Of a stretch of DNA of 64,000 nt, positions 1 through 7,904 are shown one piece after another. Within the stretch, counting starts at the first letter, position 1, and each line of letters begins with the position of its first letter. Location: assembly GCA_007694915.1 (NCBI GenBank), contig REEV01000066.1, forward strand, positions 119,974-183,973, in the 5' to 3' direction. The DNA is from Cyanobium sp. PLM2.Bin73. GTDB lineage: Bacteria; Cyanobacteriota; Cyanobacteriia; PCC-6307; Cyanobiaceae. Both the position numbers and the translations under genes were made by a program. Below the pieces are notes generated by a model, which had not been told where the DNA came from, did not search any database, and saw only the letters and a program-made list of their open reading frames with translations.

Positions 1-480
1 GCCAGTGGCGTGGAGGTGTGGTTCCAGCCCATCGCTGGCCAGGTGTGGCTCGAGCAGCACGGCCGGCGCTGGCCGGCCCGGCTCACGGCCATCAGTGAAC
101 AGGGGCTTGAACTCGCCTGGCGGCTTGTTGACCATCCCGGCCCCGGACCAGACCTGCAGCGGCCCCTGTCCCTTCTGAGTCCGGCACTGACCGGGAACGA
201 CTGGCCGCTGCAGGCCCAGCGCCTGGAGCGCCGCGGTGAGCAGATGCGGCTGGGGGCCGGCTGGCTGGGCCAATCAACCGCCGCGCGTGAACGGCGCCTG
301 AGCCTGCTCTACCGCCAGGGCGGTCGCTGGCCGGTGCGGCAGGCCCCCAGGGAACCCCTGGCGCTGCTGGCGGTGCTGGTGGCCCTGTTGCGTCCCCTGC
401 CGGCGCAGGGCTGGTTCCGGCGCAGCGCCCTGCCCATCCAGTTGGCGCCGGCGGCCGCGGTGCCCGAGCTGGTGGGTTGA
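1..480 (+). CDS. C-terminal part of a cellulose synthase-like glycosyltransferase with PilZ-like domain (partial)
   Basis: The frame is open from the first base of the window, so this is the 3' end of a gene that starts upstream. GTG at position 10 is internal and not a convincing start. The visible 159 residues contain a PilZ-like strand pattern (RLTAISEQGLEL). The tail, LLYRQGGRWPVRQAPREP followed by a hydrophobic helix, resembles my memory of the C-terminus of cyanobacterial cellulose synthase catalytic subunits. PilZ domains bind cyclic di-GMP and gate such enzymes. The catalytic GT2 motifs lie outside the window, so the family call is an inference from the tail alone. Confidence 0.45.
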   Translation, partial: ASGVEVWFQPIAGQVWLEQHGRRWPARLTAISEQGLELAWRLVDHPGPGPDLQRPLSLLSPALTGNDWPLQAQRLERRGEQMRLGAGWLGQSTAARERRLSLLYRQGGRWPVRQAPREPLALLAVLVALLRPLPAQGWFRRSALPIQLAPAAAVPELVG

Positions 481-533
481 GGGCAATCCGAACGGGAGTG
501 CTGGCGGTAGACAGCACGGTTGCCATTCGGTTC

Positions 534-740
534 ATGCCTTCCCTCTCTTCCCGCCTGCGCTCCGGCCTGGCCGTCGCGGCCCTGTCCGCCGCTGCCCTCA
601 CCCTTCCCGCCTGCGCCGGCCTCTGCGGACCCCGCGGGGGTTGTGGGGGCAAGCAGGAACAAAAGGCCGGCGGCTGTGCGGCGGGCAAGAAGGGCGGTTG
701 TGGTGCGGCGAAAGCCGGTGGCTGCGGCCCTGCCCAGTAG
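534..740 (+). CDS. Small secreted Cys/Gly-rich peptide with three tandem GGC octarepeats
   Basis: A 68-residue protein. ATG at 534 is chosen over the TTG at 477 because it places a normal signal peptide (basic SSRLRS, then a hydrophobic alanine/leucine helix) at the N-terminus. The helix ends in LTLPACAG, an acceptable lipobox with Cys26. The mature part is only Gly, Cys, Lys, Ala and Gln. It ends in three 8-residue units: AGGCAAGK, KGGCGAAK and AGGCGPAQ. The closest idea I have is a metal-binding or RiPP-type metallophore precursor such as HvfA, which has repeated KCG units. No MNIO (DUF692) maturase is visible here. The stop is 3 nt before the next gene, so the two are probably co-transcribed. 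Confidence 0.6.
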   Translation: MPSLSSRLRSGLAVAALSAAALTLPACAGLCGPRGGCGGKQEQKAGGCAAGKKGGCGAAKAGGCGPAQ

Positions 741-743
741 CCC

Positions 744-1382
744 ATGCGCCAGCGCTACCAGGCCGGTTGCCGCAGCCTCCGCCACTGGCTCAGGGTCAAC
801 GAGCAGCATGGCTCGCTGGTTCGCGCCTGCACCGGCGACGGGGTGGTGCTGGCCGAGCGCCATTACCCCGAAGACGACTGGCGTGATCCGCGCGGCGGCG
901 GCCAGGCCTACTACCACTGCCACCGGCCCGGCGCTGAGCACGGCCATCTGCATCTGTTCATGCGCGCCGAGCCCGGCGCCGAGCTCACCCATCTGCTGGC
1001 CATCGGCCTCGATCCGCGGGGATTGCCGCTCAGCCTGTTCACCGTGAATCGTTGGGTGGCCAAGGATGCCTGGTTGCCGGCTGGCCCGTGCGCCGAACTG
1101 GTGCAGCGCTTCAGCCTGGCGGGCAGCGACGCCCACCCCCGCTTCAGCGGCTGGCTGGAGCAGTTCCTGCGCTTCTATGCGCGGACGATCGAGGCCCTGC
1201 TGCTGCAGCGTGACCGGGCCCTGGCGGCCCGGGACGGTTCGCTGGAGCAGGCCCTCGAGAACCGTGACCTGGAGATCCCCAGCCAGGTGGCCATCGACTG
1301 GGGCGCCGATCTCGATGCCGTGCAGCAGCAGTGGCGAGCCCACGGGGAGCAGCTGCGGTTCAGCAGCAGGAGCCGCTCGTAG
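744..1382 (+). CDS. DUF6969-like protein of unknown function
   Basis: A 212-residue soluble protein that starts 3 nt after the GGC-repeat peptide, so translation is probably coupled. The block ERHYPEDDW, YYHCHRPGAEHGHLHLF, HLLAIGLDPRGLPLSLF and VNRWV resembles a family I recall as DUF6969. The His-rich stretch near residues 58-70 (YHCHRP, EHGHLH) could bind metal, but no activity is known to me. The C-terminal DLEIPSQVAIDWGADLDAVQ also fits the family. The 3' end overlaps the convergent arsM gene by 23 bp. Confidence 0.6.
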   Translation: MRQRYQAGCRSLRHWLRVNEQHGSLVRACTGDGVVLAERHYPEDDWRDPRGGGQAYYHCHRPGAEHGHLHLFMRAEPGAELTHLLAIGLDPRGLPLSLFTVNRWVAKDAWLPAGPCAELVQRFSLAGSDAHPRFSGWLEQFLRFYARTIEALLLQRDRALAARDGSLEQALENRDLEIPSQVAIDWGADLDAVQQQWRAHGEQLRFSSRSRS

Positions 1383-2514
1383 CGCTGGCTGCTGCTGGTG
1401 AGACAATGGTCCCCGAGGCCGATCCATCGAAGGGCATGGCCGTGCCGCAGCCCTCGAACAGGCCGTAGTGGCGGCTGAAATCGCCGATGAAGCTGAAGTG
1501 GGGTGCCAGCCGGCTGTCGGCCAGCATCCGGAAGGTGTTGCCGCACACCGGAAACACCCTGCCGGCCTCAATCCAGTGGTGCTTGTCGAAGGGCAGGGCG
1601 TGGGGGTGTTCGGCGATGGTGCCGCGGTAGATCACCGCCTGGCCGTGGTCTTCGCAGGCGTCCTCCAGCTCGGGGATGGAGAACAGGCGGTAGGTGGCGG
1701 AGAAGAAGCGGATGGCGCCGGTGCGGGCGGCCAGCTCCGGGTCGGTGATCTCCAGGGGCCGGTCGCTCACCAGGCGGGGGTCGGCGAAGCCGGCCTGGCG
1801 GGCCAGGCGCAGGAAGTCGTTCCAGTAGAGGGCCCCGCTGAGGCATTCGCCGTAGAGCACCGGATCGTGGCGCAGCGCCTCGGGCACGCGCCGGTCGGCG
1901 TACACGTCGGCGAAGAAGAACTCACCGCCGCTCTTGAGCAGGCGCCGCACCCCGCTGAGCACGGCCAGCTTGTCGGCCGAGAGGTTCACCACGCAGTTGG
2001 AGATCACCAGATCGAAGCTGCCCGGCTCCAGGGGCAGCTGCTCGAGCTGCTCGATGCGGCCCTCCATGAGCGTCACGTTGGCGAAGCCGAACTGCTCGGC
2101 GTGGTGTTGCTGGTGCCGGCGGGCCACCGCCAGCTGCTCCGGGGTCATGTCGACGCCCACCACGGCGCCGCTGGCGCCCACCAGCTGGGCCAGCAGGTAC
2201 ACATCCCTGCCACTGCCGCAGCCCAGGTCCAGCACCCGCAGGCCCTCCAGCAGCGGCGGCACCACCAGTCCGCAGCCGTAGTAGCGCGCCAACACTTCGG
2301 GGTGGATGCGGGCCAGCAGGGGCCGCAGCGCTGCGGGCACGCTGCTGGCGTCGCAGCAGGCGTCGGTGCGCAGGTCGGCGCTGCTGCTCAGGGTGGCGCC
2401 GTAGTACTCCTGCACGCCGCGGCTGAGGTCGGGGCTGCTGGTGTCAGGGGTGCTGGTGTCGGGGCCGCAGCAGCTGGTGCCGATGGGGGTGGTGATCTCG
2501 GTGCTGCTGGACAT
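1360..2514 (-). CDS. arsM: Arsenite S-adenosylmethionine methyltransferase
   Basis: A 384-residue protein that methylates arsenite with S-adenosylmethionine in the cytoplasm. It is the entry step to volatile or methylated arsenicals and, in cyanobacteria, to arsenosugars. The SAM-binding motif VLDLGCGSGRDVYLL is at about residues 94-108, with the acidic post-II residue in VVGVDMTPEQL. Arsenite-binding cysteines are plausible at C53-C54 (TDACCD), C174 (ISNCVVNLS) and C224 (YGECLSGAL), the three positions expected for this family. Extra cysteine pairs lie near the N-terminus (C15-C16) and at the very C-terminus (GSCC), as is common in arsenic-handling proteins. ArsS, the next enzyme of the arsenosugar route, is about 9 kb downstream. 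Confidence 0.93.
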   Translation of the reverse strand: MSSSTEITTPIGTSCCGPDTSTPDTSSPDLSRGVQEYYGATLSSSADLRTDACCDASSVPAALRPLLARIHPEVLARYYGCGLVVPPLLEGLRVLDLGCGSGRDVYLLAQLVGASGAVVGVDMTPEQLAVARRHQQHHAEQFGFANVTLMEGRIEQLEQLPLEPGSFDLVISNCVVNLSADKLAVLSGVRRLLKSGGEFFFADVYADRRVPEALRHDPVLYGECLSGALYWNDFLRLARQAGFADPRLVSDRPLEITDPELAARTGAIRFFSATYRLFSIPELEDACEDHGQAVIYRGTIAEHPHALPFDKHHWIEAGRVFPVCGNTFRMLADSRLAPHFSFIGDFSRHYGLFEGCGTAMPFDGSASGTIVSPAAASATSGSCC

Positions 2515-2574
2515 GGGTGTTGGAGGAACTTGGTGGGCGAACGGCCTGCTTGCGCCGATGCTGGCGCTGTGGGC

Positions 2575-4776
2575 TCAGCCGCGCCGCCGCCAGGCGTGGT
2601 ACCGGCGCAGCCAGGGCATCAGGCGGTGGGGCACCCGCTGCTTCTTCCAGCTGGCGGCGGCGACCTTGTTGGCCTCCGCCATGGTGGGGTAAGCGTGAAT
2701 GGTGGCAAAGATCTTGCCCAGGCCCAGGCCCCACTTCATCGCCAGCACAAACTCGGCCAGCAGCTCGCCGGCATGCTCGCCCACGATCGTGGCGCCGAGG
2801 ATGTGGTCGCCGCCAGGCCGGGTGAGCACCTTCACGAAGCCCTGTTCGGCGCTGTCCACGATGGCGCGGTCGAGCTCGTGCAGGGGGAAGCGGGTCACCT
2901 CCACCGCCACCTTCTGCGCTGTGGCCTCGGCCTCGGTGAGCCCCACCGTGGCCACTTCCGGTTCGGTGAAGGTGGTGCGGGGGATCACGCGGTAGTCGGC
3001 CTTGAAGGAGCGCAGGTTGCCGAACAGGGCATTCACCGCCGCATACCAGGCCTGGTGGGCGGCGGTGTGGGTGAACTGGAACGGTCCGGCCACATCGCCG
3101 GCGGCGTAGATGTTCGGGTAGTTGGTCTGCAGGAAGGCGTTGGTGGTGACCGTGGCGCCGGTGGGGATGCCCAGCTCCTCGAGGCCGTAGCCCGTGAGCC
3201 GGGCGCGCCGGCCGAGGGCGCAGAGCACGGCATCGCAGGCGATGGCCCGCTCCTCCTCCCCCTGCTGCACCCGCACCGTCACCGCGCCCTGGGGGCCGCT
3301 CTGTCGCTCGAAGCCGAGCACCTGAGCCCCCATCAGCAGGGTCACGCCGTCGGCCTCCAGGGCCTGCTGCACTTCGGCGGCCACATCGGCGTCTTCCTTC
3401 TTCAGGAGGCGCTGGCTGCGCTGGATCTGGGTGATCGGCAGGCCCAGCTGGGCCAGGGCCTGGGCCAGTTCGCAGGCGATCGGGCCGCCCCCCAGCACCG
3501 CCAACCGCGGCCGCTCCAGGGCGCAGCGGCCCAGCCAGCTCCACACCGTTTCGCTGGTGAGCAGGGGCACGGCATCGCTCCCCGGCCAGTGGGGCACAAC
3601 CGGCTCGGCGCCGGTGGCCAGCACGATCGCGCGCGCCGTCAGCCGCTGCTCCTGCCCCTGGGGACCCTGGATCACCACGGTCCAGGGATCGAGCAGGCGG
3701 GCCTGGCCGCGCAGCACCTCCACCCCCAGGCCCTCGTAGCGCTCGACGCTGTCGTGGGGCGCGATCGCCTCCACCTTGGCGGCCACCCGCGCCAGCACCT
3801 GGCGCATGCTGAGGTGCGGCTCCACTGGCTCGAGGCCGTAGCGGTCGGCCCGGCGCATGCGGGCCGCCAGCCGCGCCGAGCTGATCAGGGCCTTGCTGGG
3901 CACGCAGCCGGTGTTGAGACAGTCGCCGCCCATCTCGGAGCGCTCCACCAGCGTCACCCGCGCCTTCACCGTGGCGGCGATGTAGGAGGTCACGAGCCCC
4001 GCAGCGCCGGCGCCGATCACGATCAGGTTGCGGTCAAAGTGGCGCGGCCGCCGCCAGGGGCGGTAGAGCCGCCAGGTCTGCCAGCGGCGGGTGGCCGCCT
4101 TCGCCAGCCAGGGGAACAGGGCCAGCAGCAGCAGCGAGCCCAGCAGGGGCGGGCTGAGGATGCCGCCCAGGCCGCGCAGCTGGGCCAGCTGGGTGCCGGC
4201 GTTCACGTACACCAGGGTGCCGGGCAGCATGCCCAGCTGGCTGGTGAGGTAGAAGCTGACGGCCCGCATCGGCGTCAGCGCCATCAGCAGGTTGATCAGA
4301 ACGAAGGGGAACACCGGCGCCAGCCGCAGGCTGAGCAGGTAGAGCACCCCGTCGCGGGCCACGCCCGCCTCGATCGGCGCCAGCTGGCGCCCGAAGCGCC
4401 GCCGCACCAGATCGCGCAGCAGGGTGCGGGCCACCAGGAAGGCCAGCAGGGCGCCCAGGCTGGAGGCGAACGACACCAGCAGCGTGCCCAGCCCCAGGCC
4501 GAAGATCGCCCCGCCGGCCAGGGTGAGCACCGCGGCCCCCGGCAGCGACAGGGCCGTGACCAGCACGTAGATCAGCATGTAGGCCCCCGCCACCAGCAGG
4601 GGCGACTGGGCCCGCCGCTCCAGCAGGGCGCTATGGGCACGCTGCAGGCCCTCGAGGGTGAGCTGGCGGTGCAGGCCCAGGCCGAAGAACACGACCACCA
4701 CCAGGGCGATGGCGGCGATCAGCAGCAGCTGGCGCCAGCGGTGCCGGCCGGCAGGTGGTGAATCAGGCGAGTGCAT
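2575..4776 (-). CDS. TVP38/TMEM64 membrane domain fused to FAD-dependent pyridine nucleotide-disulfide oxidoreductase
   Basis: A 733-residue fusion. Residues 15-225 are a DedA/TVP38 (SNARE-associated) membrane domain with several hydrophobic segments and the family-like GGAIFGLGLGTLLVSFASS. From about residue 250 it is a class I flavoprotein disulfide reductase like mercuric reductase: FAD site VIGAGAAGLVTSY, redox-active C286/C291 in GGDCLNTGCVPSKAL, NAD(P) site LAVLGGGPIACELAQAL, second FAD motif NIYAAGDV, and active-site His in IHAYPTMAE. There is no C-terminal vicinal Cys pair or N-terminal HMA domain, so it is not a true MerA. It lies 60 bp upstream of arsM on the same strand, probably in one operon. 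A role in arsenic or thiol redox at the membrane is inference. Confidence 0.88.
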   Translation of the reverse strand: MHSPDSPPAGRHRWRQLLLIAAIALVVVVFFGLGLHRQLTLEGLQRAHSALLERRAQSPLLVAGAYMLIYVLVTALSLPGAAVLTLAGGAIFGLGLGTLLVSFASSLGALLAFLVARTLLRDLVRRRFGRQLAPIEAGVARDGVLYLLSLRLAPVFPFVLINLLMALTPMRAVSFYLTSQLGMLPGTLVYVNAGTQLAQLRGLGGILSPPLLGSLLLLALFPWLAKAATRRWQTWRLYRPWRRPRHFDRNLIVIGAGAAGLVTSYIAATVKARVTLVERSEMGGDCLNTGCVPSKALISSARLAARMRRADRYGLEPVEPHLSMRQVLARVAAKVEAIAPHDSVERYEGLGVEVLRGQARLLDPWTVVIQGPQGQEQRLTARAIVLATGAEPVVPHWPGSDAVPLLTSETVWSWLGRCALERPRLAVLGGGPIACELAQALAQLGLPITQIQRSQRLLKKEDADVAAEVQQALEADGVTLLMGAQVLGFERQSGPQGAVTVRVQQGEEERAIACDAVLCALGRRARLTGYGLEELGIPTGATVTTNAFLQTNYPNIYAAGDVAGPFQFTHTAAHQAWYAAVNALFGNLRSFKADYRVIPRTTFTEPEVATVGLTEAEATAQKVAVEVTRFPLHELDRAIVDSAEQGFVKVLTRPGGDHILGATIVGEHAGELLAEFVLAMKWGLGLGKIFATIHAYPTMAEANKVAAASWKKQRVPHRLMPWLRRYHAWRRRG

Positions 4777-5018
4777 GGAAGAGGCGCTTCCCTCCAGCTA
4801 CCGGCGAACGCGTGGGGCGGATTGGCCGGCAGGGGACGGGTTTCAATCCAGATGGGTTGTTGATCGGTGGTGCCTTCGGGGCCCGCGTGAGAGCCAACCT
4901 CCGCAACCTTGGCTTCTGTCACAGCCTGCACCAGTGGCTGCGGTGTGCTGCTGCTCAGCGTGGCCGCCCACACTGATCGGGTGCCAGAGCAACGGCAGAA
5001 AACAGCCCTCCCCCCCCA
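4777..5018. other. Intergenic stretch with no intact gene
   Basis: This is the promoter side of the TVP38-oxidoreductase gene and the 5' side of the decayed DUF547 gene. The reading frame that later shows the LDPAP motif is open back to about 4909 (a hydrophobic CGVLLLSVAA segment), which could be a remnant of the lost gene's signal peptide. I see no RNA gene or clear promoter boxes. Confidence 0.4.
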
Positions 5019-5194
5019 GCCGCAGCTGGATCCAGCCCCCCAATGCTGCGCCGCAATCCCGGCCGGCTGGATCGCTTCTTCAAGGAGCTGGTCGTGCTTT
5101 CGGCCCAAGGCTTTGCCTGATGGCCTGAGGCCGATCAGATCGCCATTCTGCGATTCATCGCTCGCTACCGGCTGGCCGAAGAGCAGACGCTTTG
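5019..5194 (+). pseudogene. Decayed DUF547 gene fragment with internal deletions and a stop
   Basis: Read against the intact DUF547 gene at 9251-10117. PQLDPAP at 5019 matches PSLDPAP of the intact copy. After a shift of frame and loss of about 20 residues, LRRNPGRLDRFFKEL matches LQRDPAQLDRYLQAL. Then FA-stop-WPEADQIAIL matches FASWPEAEQIALL, with TGA where the intact copy has a serine codon. This joins directly to RFIARYRLAEEQTL, which matches RFIAGHRPAEEQELL near the other end of the protein. The middle (about 125 residues, with the conserved Cys motif) is gone. The matches are collinear, so chance is unlikely. It lies just outside the DUF2252 gene. Confidence 0.75.
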
Positions 5195-5212
5195 GGGGAC
5201 GACCCGCTGCAA

Positions 5213-6580
5213 TCAGCGATCGTTTTCGATCAGGGCCTCGACCCTGCCAGCGCGGACAGCTGCCTTGAGGCTGGCGTGGTCGCGCTCCATCTGGTCGGCG
5301 TAGGCGATGGCGAAGGTTTCAATCGCCTGATCGGCTGTCTCCCCCTGGCCCAGGTAACCGCTGATCGTGGCAGCGTCTCCACCGCGGGCGTGGGCGCGGG
5401 CCAGAGACCAGCCGCAGTAGTCGGCGTAATGCTGGAGCCGCAGGGGGGAGATGTCCTCGATCGGATACGACATTTTCATGTCACGCAGCTGGCGCACGAA
5501 GAAGTCGTTGCCGATCCGACTGCGAAACCAGCCGAGAAACAGATCACTGCCGGATTGCATCAGCCGCTGGCCCATCACGACACGTTGGCCATGGTTGGGC
5601 AGGCTGCTGGGCTGGGTGTAGGGCTCCAGCACGGAAGGGCTGGCCTGCTTGATCTGCAGGATCAGAGGATGGCCATCCTCGGAGAGGTAGAGGGCCACCA
5701 GACAGCGGGTGCCGACGCTGCCGATTCCCACCACCTTGAGGGCCACATCCTCGAGGGTGTAACGGCCCAGCAACACCCGCAGATCATCGGACAGGGACTG
5801 TTGGTAGTCCTCCAGGTCTTCGCTGATCCGCTGCTCCAGTTCGCCATGACAGACATGGGTGAGCACGGGAGGTTGATCGGTGAGTCGGCAATGGCCATCC
5901 GCCAGGGTTGTGATTTTCGGAAACAGGTGATCGGCAATCCGCCGGCGCGCCTTGGCAGCCATCGACTGACGGGACCGTCTGATGGCCTTGGTCGGTGCGG
6001 TCTCGATCAGATCGTCGGCATCAAAACGGGCATACCAGACGTCAAGAGGGCTGGCATGGATGTACTCCCGCAGATGCTGCCGGTAGGAACGGACGCTGCG
6101 CCGAGCTGCCTTGCGGCAATCGGCTTCGGAATGGTTGTTGTCGCGGCCCGCCAGCACGAAGCTGCTGGCTAGACGCTTCACATCCCACTCCCAGGGGCCA
6201 GGGTGGGCCTCATCAAAATCATTGAGATCAAAGATCAGATTCCGTTCTGCTGTGGCGAAGAGCCCGAAGTTCAGCAGGTGGCAATCCCCGCAGGCCCACG
6301 TCTGGATGCCGGAGCGCGGCAGCAGGCTCAGGTCATGGGCCATCAGCGCCGAGGACCCTCGCATGAAGGTGAAGGGCGAGCGGAGCATCCGGCCGATACG
6401 AATCGGTACCAGCTCCGGCATCCGGCCCGCATTGGAGGCCTCCAGCAGGGCAATCGGATCCCGGCTCCCCAGCAGGGGGGACCATTCCGCCTGGGCCGAT
6501 CGGGGAACCGCCGAGCGCAAAGCCTTTCCCCTGGCCAGGCGCACAGTGGCGGTGTTGGCCCCACCCCTGGAAGGACTCAA
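5213..6580 (-). CDS. DUF2252 family protein
   Basis: A 455-residue protein close to full length for DUF2252. Family blocks are RVPELVPIR-like RMPELVPIRIGRMLRSPF (53-70), the probable catalytic-loop analogue CGDCHLLNFG (97-106), DLNDFDEAHPGPWEWDVKRL (118-137), and the C-terminal YCGWSLARAHARGGD. The family is distantly related to protein or aminoglycoside kinases in fold, but its substrate is unknown to me. The only start that keeps the full N-terminus is TTG at 6580. No strong ribosome site is visible, so the exact start is uncertain. It stands alone, facing the decayed DUF547 fragment. Confidence 0.85.
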   Translation of the reverse strand: MSPSRGGANTATVRLARGKALRSAVPRSAQAEWSPLLGSRDPIALLEASNAGRMPELVPIRIGRMLRSPFTFMRGSSALMAHDLSLLPRSGIQTWACGDCHLLNFGLFATAERNLIFDLNDFDEAHPGPWEWDVKRLASSFVLAGRDNNHSEADCRKAARRSVRSYRQHLREYIHASPLDVWYARFDADDLIETAPTKAIRRSRQSMAAKARRRIADHLFPKITTLADGHCRLTDQPPVLTHVCHGELEQRISEDLEDYQQSLSDDLRVLLGRYTLEDVALKVVGIGSVGTRCLVALYLSEDGHPLILQIKQASPSVLEPYTQPSSLPNHGQRVVMGQRLMQSGSDLFLGWFRSRIGNDFFVRQLRDMKMSYPIEDISPLRLQHYADYCGWSLARAHARGGDAATISGYLGQGETADQAIETFAIAYADQMERDHASLKAAVRAGRVEALIENDR

Positions 6581-7019
6581 AACGGCAATCCGGAAGCGGT
6601 GGCACCCATCGTCCCATGGGTGCCCGGGATCACCTGGTCACCTGAGCGCTTAGCCCCGCTGGCTGTGGCCCCCGTCCAGCTCCTCAGTGGCCTGCGGGCT
6701 GGCAAGGGTAGGGGTGGCCTGGGTGCGGTTCAGCTTTGCGCGGGCTGAGGATGCTGCCCAGGCGGTCCAGCTGGGCCAGTCTCGAGGCTGAGCTGGCTGT
6801 GCAGGGCCCAGCCCTCCGAACAGGTCCACCACCAGGGCGGTGGCGCCGATCGGTTGGTTCCGCGGGGAGATTCCAGGCGCCAGGGTCGTCCCAGTCGTTG
6901 CCGCTGAAACTGCGCTGAGGATTGTCCGCGGGCGCCTACAAAACCAGCAGGCCTGTTGGCGAACACCGCAAACAGTGAGTGCTGGGAGCGCCGGTTTCCT
7001 GCACCACCTACACACGGCC
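6581..7019. other. Gene-free stretch, probably decayed coding DNA
   Basis: No frame on either strand gives a recognisable protein. The plus-strand frame that becomes the DUF2064/TIGR04282 remnant is open from 6840, but residues before about 7020 match nothing I know. The stretch contains the 5' flank of the DUF2252 gene, which starts leftward at 6580. I see no RNA gene or clear terminator. Confidence 0.35.
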
Positions 7020-7139
7020 GCGGCCCAGCTCTCCGGCACCGATGCCGCGCTGATCCCCGGCCTGGATGGGGGCTATGTGCTGCTGGGCCTGCGCCGCTTT
7101 CACCCCGCCCTGTTCCATGCGGTTCCCTGGAGCATCTGC
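7020..7139 (+). pseudogene. Remnant of DUF2064/TIGR04282 arsenosugar-cluster glycosyltransferase
   Basis: The translated stretch SGTDAALIPGLDGGYVLLGL followed by RRFHPALFHAVPWS carries the hallmark end of the DUF2064/TIGR04282 family: GTD, then DGGYxLxGLRR, then a proline/aromatic stretch ending in PWS or PWG. In intact members about 35-40 residues separate GTD from DGGY. Here only seven do, so a deletion joined them. The N-terminal nucleotide-binding half is missing. The fragment runs in frame into the next glycosyltransferase gene, which has its own ATG at 7173. The family usually sits beside ArsM/ArsS-type genes, which suits this location. Confidence 0.7.
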
Positions 7140-7172
7140 CGCAGGCAATCTGTGGGCAACTCGGGATCGGGC

Positions 7173-7904
7173 ATGACCCTGGATCACCCTCAACCAGGAG
7201 CCGCCCCGGGCCTGCTGGACAGCATCCAGGTGGTGATCCCGGTGCGCGATGAGGAGCACACGCTCGCCCATGTGATCGCCCAGCTGCAGGGCCAGGGCCT
7301 GCGCCGCATCCGCGTGGTGGACAACGGCAGCCGTGATCGCAGCGCCGCCATCGCCCGGCGGCTGGGGGTGGAGGTGCTCAGCGAACCGACCCCCGGCTAC
7401 GGGCGGGCCTGCTGGCAAGGATGCAGGACCCTCGATCCGGCGACCCGCTGGCTGCTGTTCTGCGATGGCGACGGCGGCGATCCGCTCGAGGCGCTGCCCC
7501 GCTTCCTGGAACTGCTCAGCGACCACGACCTGCTGCTGGGTGATCGCACCGCCACTGCTGCGGGGCGGGCGGCTCTGACGCCTCTGCAGCGCTGGGGCAA
7601 CCGGGTGGCCACGGGGCTGATCGCCCTGGGCTGGGGATTCCGCTATCGCGACCTGGGGCCCCTGCGGCTGGTGCGGCGTTCGGCCTTCGAGGCGATGGGG
7701 ATGCGCGACCGCGGCTACGGCTGGACCCTGGAGATGCAGGTGCGGGCCATCGAGCTGGGGTTGCGCATCCGCGAGGTTCCCATTCCCCATCGGCCACGCC
7801 TGGCCGGGCACTCGAAGATCTCCGGCCGCTGGGGCGCCAGCCTCAGAGCGGGGTGCGTGATCCTCACCACCCTCGGCCGGCTGCGGCTGCGGCAATGGAC
7901 TTGA
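7173..7904 (+). CDS. Family 2 glycosyltransferase (dolichol-phosphate mannosyltransferase-like)
   Basis: A 243-residue single-domain GT2 enzyme. Motifs are IQVVIPVRDEEHTLAHVI near the start, VVDNGSRD, the metal-binding DGDGGD (in place of DxD), and the C-terminal block GYGWTLEMQVRAIELGLRI plus VPIPHRPRLAGHSKISG typical of polyprenyl-phosphate sugar transferases. ATG at 7173 gives a normal N-terminus. The longer open frame back to 6840 is the fused remnant of another gene. It overlaps the next gene by 10 bp, so a lipid-linked sugar made here may be used by that GT-C-like membrane protein. The link to arsenosugars is inferred from neighbours only. Confidence 0.85.
   Translation: MTLDHPQPGAAPGLLDSIQVVIPVRDEEHTLAHVIAQLQGQGLRRIRVVDNGSRDRSAAIARRLGVEVLSEPTPGYGRACWQGCRTLDPATRWLLFCDGDGGDPLEALPRFLELLSDHDLLLGDRTATAAGRAALTPLQRWGNRVATGLIALGWGFRYRDLGPLRLVRRSAFEAMGMRDRGYGWTLEMQVRAIELGLRIREVPIPHRPRLAGHSKISGRWGASLRAGCVILTTLGRLRLRQWT

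Noticed and set aside
1468..4761. 1097-codon open frame on the plus strand
   Set aside because: It is antisense to arsM and the TVP38-oxidoreductase gene, has a Gly/His/Gln-rich shadow composition and no family motif.
6840..7172. Longer GT2 protein starting at 6840
   Set aside because: The added residues are a DUF2064 remnant and non-homologous sequence; the GT2 fold begins just after ATG 7173.
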